From contig ML682059.1 in the NCBI GenBank assembly GCA_007922195.1, positions 11,049,814 to 11,113,813 on the forward strand: DNA of 64,000 nucleotides, in the 5' to 3' direction. The notes beneath the pieces are model-generated. The model saw only the letters and a list, made by a program, of their open reading frames with translations. It was not told the origin of the DNA and ran no database searches. A program made the translations under genes and the position numbers. The stretch's first letter is position 1, and each line of letters starts with the position of its first letter. The stretch comes from Podocnemis expansa. Lineage: Eukaryota > Chordata > Testudines > Podocnemididae. Positions 11,940 to 22,974 of the stretch are shown piece after piece.

Positions 11940-12465
11940 GTGAAAGAATTTCTTAACTGAGAACTGACCAGGTTGAGACATGAATGAGAGAGGATTTAGA
12001 AGGAATGCACTCTAAGACAAATAACAGTGCTAGTAAAGATATGGTGAAGAACTGCAGACCTAAAGAATGTAATCAATACCTCTCTGTGCCAGCCTACCAT
12101 GTCCTTGTTTTTCCCTCTCCACATGAGGTCCTGACATCTTGACTTATTGTTTATTAAACCTGCCTAGATTGTGCTAACTTGTAATACTGTTTCTCTTGAC
12201 TGTTATATGAGATTTTTCCCTTTTGACCCTGATTCCTTTTAGGGATCTGATGTTAGTTTGTACCAATTAGAGAATGTTAGGTCTTGTTACATTTACCTAT
12301 GTATATGCATCTATGTTAATGTAGCTGATAAGCTATAAAAGTTTCTGTAATGCATCTCAGGGGCAGAGACCAGGATTTTATCTGTTCTCTCTGCTTCGAA
12401 GTGTAATTAAAGCTGTTGGACTGCACTCAGGTTTGGGTTCAGCTGTTTTCTTTGACAGTGTAGTG
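11940..12465 (+). mobile_element. Probable solo LTR of an endogenous retrovirus
   Basis: The block has LTR-like order. An AT-rich upstream part is followed by a TATA box (GCTATAAAAG near 12332), CTCAGGGGCAGAGACC, a poly(A)-signal-like ATTAAA (12406-12411) in GTAATTAAAGCTGTTGGACT, and a terminal segment (GGTTCAGCTGTTTTCTTTGA) ending near CA. There are no gag, pol or env sequences beside it. The exact ends and a target duplication could not be set. The GTTCAGCTGTTTTCTTTG end is familiar from reptile retroviral LTRs, but the family is not named. Confidence 0.5.
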
Positions 12466-13201
12466 AGTGATACCATTTCCATGAGAACTTGATGGCATTG
12501 TTTTACATGAACTTGACTGTTCTAGCACAGAATATTTGAGTCATAAATAACTCAAATAATATTTTTGTTAGTTCTACTTGGGAAACTATAATATAGGAGA
12601 CAGAATCTTTGACTTTCTGAATAGAATGTAGTTTCTATGAGCTTACATAAATTGATAGTCATTCAGTCATTTTCTGGAATAATCACAAGTGCACATTCCC
12701 TTTACTAACATTTAATGTTCTTTGGGTGTTTTCTTTCTTGTATAGGTGGAAATGTTACTGTGACTTTCATGTGACCTACCAACTGAGTCCCACACAAATA
12801 CATACTTTCATTTGGGACAAAGCCACCTCATGCACATGCTAAAATACAGGAGAGTGCCTGTTTTATGAACTTTAAATAAGGATTGAGGAATTCATAAAAT
12901 AGGAAAGCTAATATAATTGAACATCTCAACATTACAGTAGACACAATGAATAAATTGCACTACAGTGCACCGTGTCACCTTATTGTGCTTTAAACCGGTG
13001 CAAAGCAATTTGCAGTATTTGAAGGCACTGGAACATGAAGTAAAGTCAACTTGTTCTTTGACATTACTTTTGTTATGTTAACCTTCCCCCACCCCGGGAA
13101 AAATGGTTTGTGTAAGTATTCATCCAGAAGATTGGTGTGCACAAAATTGATGAGACTCGCATTTGAACGTTAACATATTTGCTGTCTTTGACTGCTAACA
13201 G
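12466..13201. other. Intron 3 (3' part): nothing recognised
   Basis: No repeat or coding motif was recognised. The segment ends GACTGCTAACAG before exon 4. Confidence 0.5.
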
Positions 13202-13317
13202 GTGTCGCTTCAGCCAAATGCTTCATCCTATTTTTGAGGAGGCTTCCAATGTCATTAAGGAAGAATATCCAGATAAGAATCAAGTAGTGTTTGCCAGAGT
13301 AGACTGTGATCAGCACT
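13202..13317 (+). CDS. ERP44: ERP44 exon 4: CRFS active site of thioredoxin domain a
   Basis: The acceptor is CTAACAG and the donor GTAAGT. The first base completes the split tryptophan codon. The next codons are C-R-F-S, the ERp44 active site, with TGT (13203-13205) for the cysteine equivalent to human Cys58 (Cys29 of the mature form). In the family, serine replaces the second cysteine of CXXC, so the protein traps clients in mixed disulfides and does not catalyse full exchange. The rest of the a-domain helix and strand follows (QMLHPIFEEAS, then VVFARVDCDQH) and ends in phase 1. Differences from human in the helix (N, Y, D and K around EEASNVIKEEYPDKNQ) look like ordinary sauropsid variation. 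Confidence 0.97.
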
Positions 13318-16300
13318 GTAAGTAACTCAAAGTAAACCCTGATTTAGCTCTGTTGTTTTATTTTAAAAAGTCTATTAAAGAAAGAAAATTTTGTAACATC
13401 TTGCTTATAAATGAAGCCTACTCACATTGCAATCTGATATACTAGCAAAACTATTAAAGAGCAGTCAGGGTGCAGTGAGGCCCCATTGTGACTTAGCCCC
13501 TGGGGAAACTGCCTGAATAAGTTCCAAAGAAGTAGCCATGTTAATCTAGTTTAGCAGAACAAACAAGGAGTCCAGTGGCACTTTTAAAAAAATGAATAAG
13601 AACAGTGTGTTCCCATTGCCTTATGGGTGGTGGTGCAGCCAAGAATTCCTACCAAACTATGTTTTCACAACCCTACTTATGCAGCAGTTTGCAGTGAGAC
13701 TGTGTAAGCTGCTTTGCCCAAAATCTGTGAGCCCTAGTAGAATAGCTGCCCTCCCTTTTTCATTTTGAAAAATGACTCTGTGATTGGTGTTGCAATCAAC
13801 AAATGGTAGTCTTGTTTTTGAAAATACAGAAAGAGGAGATGGTTTTATTTCACTAATAAATAGCAGACCAGGAGGCTGGATTAAAAGCAGTAGCGGATGA
13901 AATGAAGGTGGTGTCTGTTGTCCTAGTGAAAGACAAAGTGGGCCGTATATACCATAAATCAAAATACTACAACACTCTTGCAGCATTGCAGAGTGCTGTG
14001 TATGTGAAACTGTGCTCCACAATACCTACTCCCCCCTCTGTTGGAGGAGAGCATAGTCTCGTGGAGAGCAGTCTCACATGCACAGCACTCTTTGATGTTG
14101 CAAGACCTGACGCTCATGGCATTGTGGACCACTGCGTATGTGAGACCACGTTCTCTCTCTTGCTATCTGTTAGGGATAGAGTGTGGTCCCGCCAAGTGCA
14201 GTCATCGTCTGGATGGAGGAGGTTCCTGGGTGGCACGTTTGACACCCCTGTTGAATCTTCTGCCTTTTTGGGGGGCTAAGCAATTTAGGGTTTGGCCTCG
14301 TTAGAAACCACAAAAGTATGAGTAACTTCTGGATTGAATTTTTGCCACACTGGATATCAGGATATTTCTGTGATGGCCTGAGCTTTAAAAAACCTGTATG
14401 ACATTCTGTTTCTCTAATGGACGGCATTGAAGTATTTTGCTGGCTTCATGCATCACGGTGGAGAGGGATCTGGTGAAACACTGCAGTAAAAGGCAGAACA
14501 TAGACCATTCTTGATGGACAACTTAAATTAGGCACACAGTAGCTGAAATCTCTCATTTCTCTGAGCAGCCATCCTTCTGTGAATTTTTTAAAAAATTTTT
14601 GTTCAGAATTTGCTACAGCTGCCTGTAACATTTCCTGCGGAGCAGCAGAATGTAATTCCCATGTGTACTTCATGGAGTATGTCTTTTTGTCCTGGCTAAT
14701 TTGATACTTCAAATAATCACACCATTGCTGATGCAAGAAGAATATTTTCCTGCTAAACTTATCTGGAAAAGCCTTTCTAAAATCCTAAAACTTAGAGAAT
14801 GAAGAATATCTTTTGGTCTTGACCCCATTCCATGTTGAGCGATGGTCCTCTCTGGCTGTCTGCTTGTACACTTCCACTCCTACTACTCTCCTTGCTCTCT
14901 TCTGGCACTCTCCTGTAAAACACTAAATATCATTCTCTGTTGTGTTATTGTACATGCCTGGCAGTCATAAGTAAAAGCAGAATACAAAGTGTTGAGATTT
15001 ATTATCGGTACTAATCTTCTGAAAAACAAAATATACTGGTAAAAATCATTCAGTAATTCCCTTGAAGCTGTGTATGGTTAAAAAAAAGAAAAGAAAAGAA
15101 AAGAAACCTTAAAAGATACAAAGTCTGTTCTGGAATTTTCCTACTGGCTTATACTCTGTGACTACATTACATTTCTATGCCACAGGTCATTTTAAATATA
15201 AACTCAGTCATTTGATTAATCTGTTTATCAGAAACTTGTTTTGAATCAGAGTAACAGTGGCTCACTGTCACTGTTAAAAGTTGCATTAATATTAATCTCA
15301 GAGAATGTGTAAATCTATTGTTTTCTTTTTGAATTAATATTCTGATTACTGATCAAAGGAGATCCAAAAACTCACTGAATTTTGGAAAGTTGTTTAAACA
15401 GCCTGGCTGATAGATATTGATATGTATTTTCATTTTGCATTTGTGTTTTTTGGGTGGGGGGTGTGTGGGTGTGGTTTTTGTTTGTTTGTTTGTTTGTTTG
15501 TTTGTTTGTTTTTGCTGGGGAGAGGGGAGGCCCTATCATATAGCTTTATAGGATTTTGGGTATTGCATTTGTTTTTGAAATACGGAAAACACTGAAGGCC
15601 GGAGCTTATGTTGCGTGTAGTAAGGTTACACTAACACTTTAGCCTCTACTTAATTGCCTTTTAAAATGTTAGGACTGAAACTTTTCTGTACTCACTCTTC
15701 TCATCAAGTAGAAACTTTCAAAAAGTTCAGCCATTTTCAAAAAAGAACATTTGGAAAAGTACATTAATTACTTTTCAACTGCTTTTTAAACATTTGCATC
15801 TTTATATTTTGAAGTAGAAACTTTATAGTTAATGGGAAGTTATTGTCAGGGATTAAAAGTGCCCTTTCCTGTCTCTCAAAAACTGTACTGTTTTAGCAAA
15901 GTTGTAAGCCTCTGAAAGTTGCCAGTTGCACACACTCAGTATCTTGTTAGAGGTTTGTTGCTTTGTCTCTGAACACGCTAACTGCATTGAGCATTCTAGC
16001 CCCCGCTGAGCCTGCTGATGGTAGACTCAGGGCTTCAAGGTCTAGAGTGAGGTCTGAGCATTGATGGTGCCACAGCAACTGTGCTGTCCTTTTAGGCCTA
16101 AGAGAGTGGAGTGGGTTGGGAACAGGAGACTTGCATGGGTTTGTGTCAGCTCTTCCAAACACTTATTATTGAGCCAAGATCTCATGGCCCTCATTTTGGA
16201 GGTGGATAGATCATTTCTCCCCATTTTACAGATTGTACAAGATTACCACTGGCAGAGTTAGAAATAAACATGGTAAACTTAAGCAGTGTTTGAATGGGGG

Positions 16301-18339
16301 TGTGGTGGCTTACTTTCTTTAGGGGCTGCTTCACTTCTGTTTTATGGTCCCCCCCATTGTTTAAATTAAAGTAAGCCACTTGACATTCAGGGCCCCACTC
16401 CTTATGAATACTGGAGTCAGGTCTCATCCACTAAGAAGTGTTAACTTATCAAATGACTGTGGCAAATTTGCGTGGTTGTTTGTGCTGTCTGTAGCCATAA
16501 GACCACATGGAGCTCCAGAAGCAGAAATGGAGTCCAGAATTCCTGATTCCCAGGATTCCTCTGCTGTCTAACAAATAGTTGTGCAAGTCACTGGCAAGTG
16601 TGCATTGTGTGAGGAACCTCAATTCTGGCATTTTTGAACACTGGAATGCTTTGTTTGGTAACCATTTACATAATTTTAAGCTAGAAATTAGTATGTAATA
16701 GTGTATTATTGTATTAGTGGAATTATGTTAATACTTAATTAAATATTTCATAAGCTAAGTCACTGTGGCAGCCATAATTTAACTTGCTTGCAGTTAGGGG
16801 TTTGTTTTTCTACCCTAATGGTTATCTTTGCTGTGTGTATTTTTTATATATAACCTTTCTAGTATAAAAAGTCATAGGCCAGTACTGCATACTTGCGATT
16901 TGATGAACTGTTTCTATATTTGCGTTGCATGATTTCAGTTTCTTTAACACAGTTAGTACAGAAATATCATTGCAGAAGTGATAAATTGTTTGCATTGCAA
17001 ACTACCTGTTTCCGTTAGAAATCAAATCTCCCTGGGGAGCTTACATAGCTGCTCTGAAACCCCTCTAAACGGCATTCAGTATGGTCAGCCTGGCATAGAT
17101 TCCTTTCCTTCATTTACTGTTGTTCAAGCACGCTACAGGTCCTAGCATCTCCTACCAGCCCCTGAGGCAAAGCAAATTATTGATGTTCTGTAAAATGTTT
17201 GTTGCTTAATGACAAAATTGTCATTCTGTCTGACCTCACAGCCAATATGAGGATGTTCTGCTGGAGACTGATATTTAGAGCCCTGATGTGATTTAAAAAC
17301 AAATTCTAAACTTTTAAATGCAGTATTAAACTTTGTATGTATTACTTTTTACAATTCCTGGGTGGTGTGAAAATATCAAGATAAAATGTGTATGTTCAGT
17401 CTTTTCTTTCAAGATAATACTGAAGACTAATTTACTTTATTCAGTGCCTACATTAGTATCAAGTCTCTGTTACTGAGGTTACCAAAATCACCACCTTAAC
17501 AATCTTACAAGCATCTCATCTCCCCTGTTCCTCGCTGCTGAATTCTCCCAGTTTCTAGGTGCAGTCTGCTTGGAAATTTAGGTAGTGTTCACCTTTGAAG
17601 GTGATTACCTGTCTTCTAACTTAATATTTAGAAAAGACCATACTAGTTATGAGGTATCTATGGATCCATTGAAACTTGGTGCATGTTGACTTTTTTTGAC
17701 TAGGCAGCCATATAGTAAACCCATGGTGCAGTTTTTTCCATGATAATGAATGTAAGAATTCAGAACATAAGTCAGTTTATAACTAATGGAAGTTAAGAAG
17801 ATGCCTTACAGAAATGGTTGCTGCTGGAATTCTTGCATCTTTTTCTGAAGTATCTTGTACTGGGCACTGTCAGAGAGAAGGTATTGAGCTATGTGAATCA
17901 TTGTCATGCCCTCACCAGGATTCAAGCATGGTGTGTCATGATTGGAAGCCATTGGGCCATCCCCAACAGTGAACTTGAGACAGTGTGCTGCTTATATCTC
18001 ACCGAAGGATACATCAAAGGGCAGTGTTCAGTCTGCAGGCTGTTCACAAACAGGATTCAGGTGGTGGATGACTTGTGGCTGAAACAGCACCTGCTGCAGC
18101 AGGCCATGAGCCCAGTTTTATTATGAAGGTCCTCATCTGCCCAATGGTCACCTTCAGAGCCAGCAAATGATGCTACTGTGCGCTTGGGCCCCAGTGTTCC
18201 CAGAAGTGCAATGCAAGTCATTCTCTCTCCTCTGCTATGGCAAGGAATAGATCCTATAAAACAGACTAGGACTATTCTAGGACTCTGGGAGACCCCAAAT
18301 TTTTATCACTTGGATACACTGGGCTGCCTTCCTCCTCCA
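13318..18339. other. Intron 4 (first part): unassigned with short repeats
   Basis: At 13521-13600 a stretch (GTAGCCATGTTAATCTAGTT, then CAAGGAGTCCAGTGGCACTT) is a truncated end of the hairpin-element family. Open frames at 13657-14427 have no recognisable motif. An AAAAG repeat lies at 15080-15106 and a TTTG repeat near 15476-15512. The phrase CACTGTCAGAGAGAAGGTAT at about 17865 resembles a common reptile repeat word. No host gene is visible. Confidence 0.4.
15476..15512 (+). repeat. (TTTG)n microsatellite
   Basis: About nine uninterrupted TTTG units lie between a G-rich stretch (GGGTGGGGGGTGTGTGGG) and GCTGGGGAGAGG. Confidence 0.95.
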
Positions 18340-18800
18340 ATCATGGACTCCTCACGGTGGCTGGTTGATGTTTTCAAACATTGTGGCATTAAGATTCTTG
18401 AAAATTGTCACTCATCTCCATCTGCTGGTTAAACAGCCAATTCCTCTGTGGGAGCTCAATATGATTTTAGTGACTCTCATGGGACATCCCTTTAAGCCTC
18501 TGGCAACTCTTTTTTTCCCTACTGTGTCAGAAAACCACTTTCCTAATAGCAGACAACATCTGCAATAAGAGTGGGTGAGTTATAGGCTTTGCTGACAGAG
18601 CCCTTTACATGCAGTTTCTAAAGAGAAAGTAAGTCTGGCTGAACCCTAAGTTTTTATCCATACTGGTTTCCCAGTTGGACCTGAACCAAGCAAGTTTGGT
18701 GGGGGGCTTGCTTGGTTTGTTTTTGAGACTCTGACTTTTCAGTTTTACGAGGGACCATGAACTGCAAAGTGATACCCTTATGCCTTCTCAGCATAATGGT
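18340..18800 (+). mobile_element. DIRS-like tyrosine-recombinase relic
   Basis: On the + strand, spread over frames, I read LVKQPIPLWELNMILVTLMG, then HPFKPLATLFF. This resembles the '...P(P)VPSWDLxxVLxxLxxPPFEPL...' core of DIRS-type tyrosine recombinases of vertebrates. About 35 codons further, at 18565-18660, the pieces RVGEL, ALLTEP and KSG(x)TLSFYP follow, like the RVSELxAL arginine motif and the stretch after it. Stops and frameshifts interrupt every part. The upstream region 17818-18340 may belong to the same element but shows no motif. This is recognition from memory, so moderate confidence. Confidence 0.45.
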
Positions 18801-19897
18801 TCTATTACTTCCATGAGACATGGGGAGGATGGAATAAAAAGGGTACTTCCCTAGAACATTAGAGTAAGAGGTCACTTCATTTTGTCCTAGTGTGACTGAA
18901 GAAAATGCACCATTATGAAGTGATGTGGATTTAGCCAGAGCAGAAGGTGGCTCATCCTTAACTTCGTAAAGGAGTTAAGATATAAAGTTTTGAATCTGTC
19001 AGACCTACTGTTCCTCAGAAATACCTAAGCAAATCTATTGGCTGATCTTCCTACTGTGAAGGTCAGTTACAGTATGGTCCTGAAAAGAATGGTTTCAGTC
19101 TTCCTTGAGTCTAAGATGGAGATGAGAAGTTTGTATTTTTCTTTCCTTTTTTGTTGACCTTGAGCTCTGCCTTCTTATGGAGAAGCAACATGAAAAGCCA
19201 AGTCTTGGTTCCAATGAGTCTGATTTATGTATGGCTATACATATTACCATAGGAAATAGAGACAGCCACCAATGCTAGAATAAAGAAGCAGACCGTCATG
19301 TGTTAGATATAATTGTTGCTCAGTTTGTGTATGAGGGACTTTCTTGGAGTCTTTCTTATTAAAATATGTAAGTGTGCATCTCAAAAGCTGTGTGCACCAA
19401 GGCAATCCTGCTGACTTGATTTGCTAACCGGATGCTATATGGAGTTTGACACCTGTAATAACTATATTCTGAAGATCCAAAACTAGGTAGAGCCTTTCCC
19501 TTTTTGTTCCCTCATTTTCTATTTAATAACAAGTTTCCTTTTGTTTTTTTTTAATGGACTTTGAAACCTGTTGTTTGCTCTTTACTGTATCATGAAGGTA
19601 ACTTTTGAGCACTTCCTGAGGAAAAAGAACTGTAGAGTCGAATAGGGAAAAATGTGAAGAAGGAACTGTAGTGAATTTGAGGGCGTAACTTCTACCACCA
19701 TCTCCAGGGTCTATATTTTGGCATTTCATTCTGATAGAAAACAGGATATACAATTTGCAAAAGATTGGATTGGAGAGTGAATTTGAGATGTCTGAGGACT
19801 CCAGGAAGGCATCATAACTGTTAGTTTGCAGAGCAAAAAGCAGGGGGCTTAGTATGTCAATGGCTTGTCTTTAGTGTTGCTTTTATATGGCCAACCC
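18801..19897. other. Intron 4: no recognised content
   Basis: No coding or repeat motif was recognised. The downstream tail of the DIRS-like relic may extend here. Confidence 0.4.
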
Positions 19898-20778
19898 CAG
19901 TGGTTAAAGTATAATTTGGTGGGCCCCAGAACCCTCCTTAATTGGTGGGCCTCCTTCCCATATTGTCTGGGCCCCCTTCCTGCATGTGCAGGCCCTAGCG
20001 CGGGTTGTGGAGGAAGGGAGCAGGGGCAAGAGGTGGAGGTGTTGAAGGGGTGGCTGGGGGCAGGGGCAGAGCTGGGGGCAGTGAAGGGGAGGGTGGGAGG
20101 AAGGAGGTGTGAGGGTGGTGAAGAGGGGCATGGGCAGGAAATGGGGCAGCGAAAGGGTGGATGGCACCAGGAGGTGGGGGCAGGTGCAGGAGGTGGGAAT
20201 GATGAAGGAGGACAGGAGCAGGAGATGGGGCAGAGAAGGAGTGGGGGGGCAGGAGTTGTGAGTGGTGAAGGGGGGGGCAGAGAGGATTGAGCAGTGGAGT
20301 TGGGGGGCTGGGGCTGTATGGGAATGGGACACTGGGCTATTCTCCCAGGCAGCTCCCCACGCTGGCCCCAGCCCCGGCCCTGGCCCAGTTTGTCACCTTG
20401 GGGCCTGTGGAGCAGGGGCAGCCTTGGCCCCCTGCTCCCAGCTCTGGTGGCTGCTGCAGCCCTGGTTCTTACTCCTCCTCTGGCCCAGGCCCCGCCGCGG
20501 GACCCCTTACCTGGTCGCTGGAGCAAAACAACCACCCAACAGGCTGCTCCTTCCGCCCTGAGCCTGCTCTGACTGAGAGCTTCCGCCAGCCTGGGAGCTT
20601 TTAAAACTTTGTAGGGGTAGTAGGCGGGACGCACTGAAATGCTGCATTCCAACTGCTGTTTCTATTTTTAGGGGCCCTGGAACGCTGCATTCCAGTGCTT
20701 TCCTCTAGTTTTGGGGGCCCCTGGAATGCTGGCTCCCAAAAATGGGTGCCGGTGTGTTCCACATTACTTTAACCCCTG
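19898..20778. mobile_element. GC-rich inverted-repeat element
   Basis: The left end CAGTGGTTAAAGTATAATTT and the complement of the right end (CAGGGGTTAAAGTAATGTGG) share a 14-bp terminal inverted repeat with one mismatch. Between them the composition changes sharply to GC-rich, purine-rich sequence (GGGGCAG, GGAGGT and similar units at 20015-20290), unlike the AT-rich surroundings. A clear target duplication is not visible (flanks GCCAACCC and ATGACCCA). Long open frames on both strands are a by-product of the skewed composition. The structure suggests a non-autonomous DNA transposon. Confidence 0.55.
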
Positions 20779-22785
20779 ATGACCCACACTGAGAATCTGA
20801 CCATTGGTACAACTGCTAATAGAAAGATGGAACTATTCCTTCTTAGGATGGCTGATTAAAAGTATAAAATTTTCAGTCATGTTGTATCTTTCCTTACTCA
20901 AGATCTATTAAGTGCTTTAAACCTATAAAGTTCTCTGTAAGTGCTAAATGTTAAAAGTCAAGGATTACTTCTTGATCCTGGTTATTTGGTTTAGGTGATT
21001 GTTTATCAGCAAGACTGACAAGTTCATACCTTCAGAAGACAACTCCTTTGTTGACCTCCTGTGAGACTTGATGTGTTGCAATACTTCCTAATGTTACTTG
21101 TCTTCCCTCCAGGAAAAAAATGTATATCATGAAAGAACGCTACTTCAAAAATGGAAATAATAGCATGATCTTTCAAGCAGTAATCAGACCACATGCATGA
21201 AAAAATTGCTAATTGAAGTATGTCTTCCTTTCTATTTTGTTCACTGATATCTCTTTACTTATGCCATTCTAAAATGCTGTGATCAACAAATAAGTTCATT
21301 TACATACAGGATTGTTGTCAGCAGCACATTCTTGGAGAGTGGTCCTTGACTTTGGAATTTACTCACTCACTTGGTTCAGCAGATGTCAGTCAGGCATGTT
21401 AACCATAGAGGCATGCTGCAAAGCCGTCTTTCTTTCCTTCAGGTTGAAGGGTGGGTTGAAAGTTGGAGAGGTATGGGTTCCATTTATTCTCCATTATGTT
21501 TGCTGGTATGTAGTTGTGTATCAAGATGGGATGAGTAATCCATTTTTATTCTTACTTGACTTGAGTATTTTAACTTGGTGGATGATGAGTACCTATAATA
21601 CTTTCCAATCTCTAAATGTATAAAATATAGTCATGCTTTAAAAGTGCTAAGCAGTGCTATCTCAAAATATTCCCTCGCTGATGATGGATTTAGAAATTAT
21701 TTGTGGCCTCAGCATAGTGCATGGCTCAAGTTATTGAGCTGTTTAGGCAATCTGTTCTCATGAAGCTTTCCAAAATGGTTTTAATTGTATTTTCGAAGTG
21801 TGAGGTGATAGGCATTCATTAAATCATGAGCATAACTCTTCCATAAACTAAGTGTCAAACACATTTCATTTTAAAGAAACTTTGAAGTGATGTCTGAAAT
21901 ATGAGGGGGGTTTTTTGTTTGTTTTTCTCCACTGGTTACGTGTCAGTATAGAATCTTCTTGATCTGAAAATGGGCAGCGACAATGCCTGAGAATATTTAA
22001 AAATTTAATTTAGGATTTACTATAACAAATTTGATCTACGAATGAATTCAAACAATATAAAATGCAAATACTTGCTGTATTTTCAATTTTATAAGACATA
22101 TATTTTTGTAGTAACTTTGCTTTGTGTTAGCTCTGCCTGTATCAAATGCCAAAGTTGAATGAAACATTTTAAGACGTACTCTATTTGACTTCTGAGTAAG
22201 TGCAAACAATTTTTCATGTACTTGCATTTTATATCCTGTAAAAGACGGTTTTCAAATATAGGTTTGTATAATAGTCTTCTGTACGTGTCAGCTCTCCCTT
22301 CATCAAATACCAGTATTCTTGGAATCTTAATATAATTTATAGAGTTTAAGTTCTGATTTATGACTGAATTCAAATACTAGTTCCTGAAAATGTGCTTTAA
22401 TTATTTCTATGTGAGTTTAGTGCTCAACAAACATTTTCTACTGACAGTCCTGGGGATATCAATCTCCATCTATCAGACATGCAGACACAGACAGTAGTGT
22501 GGAGATACAGGTGTGTGTATGCCCCCAATTGCTTCAGCAGTGTGGCTCAATCCTGATTTGCAGGTTCTACAACCTCTAGAGATAAGTTTTTCATCTGAAG
22601 CAAAATGGAAGTTCAAATTATAGCAGTGTGTTTTTGTGAACATCATTGATGACCTGGATTATGTCTGCTAAAATGCCATGAGACAGTAACATCTTTGACT
22701 ACAAATCTACATTAGATTGGAACTGGAGACATTGTTATGAAAGATTCTTTATCTTTCTGTTACACATCTCAGGAGCCCTCTAGTG
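20779..22785. other. Intron 4: unassigned, with an internal imperfect duplication at 22040-22370
   Basis: No gene or named repeat was recognised. Around 22130-22155 (TTAGCTCTGCCTGTATCAAA) and 22288-22312 (TCAGCTCTCCCTTCATCAAA) related sentences recur about 160 bp apart. Flanking words containing GAATTCAAA occur at 22043 and 22364. This could be a decayed repeat unit. Confidence 0.4.
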
Positions 22786-22974
22786 CAGTGGTTTTCAAAC
22801 TGTGGGTTGGGACCCAGCCCTGGGTTGCAGACTCTCAGGTACTGGGTCGCGGTGCCCCCTGCTGCTGCTGATGAAAGACTGAAATGCATTGCTCAAAAGA
22901 TGTAATTGTTGGGTTGTGGGAATAAATAATTTTTTTTTCCCTTGGAATCCAGTCGAAAAGTTTGAAAACCTCTG
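22786..22974. mobile_element. hAT-type miniature element
   Basis: This 189-bp element begins CAGTGGTTTTCAAACTG and ends AGTTTGAAAACCTCTG, giving a terminal inverted repeat of about 16 bp. The flanks are CTCTAGTG (22778-22785) and GTCTAGTC (22975-22982), an 8-bp target duplication with two mismatches. The interior contains GGGTTGGGACCCAGCC and GGTCGCGGTGCCCCC. It is non-coding. Confidence 0.8.

Noticed and set aside
13657..14304. Overlapping 121- and 125-codon open frames on opposite strands
   Set aside because: No recognisable motif. Opposite-strand overlap over the same bases suggests composition or an unassigned repeat.
19849..20652. 267-codon minus-strand open frame and overlapping + strand frames
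   Set aside because: They are confined to a GC-rich inverted-repeat element. The peptide is low-complexity proline/serine, and both strands are open in several frames.
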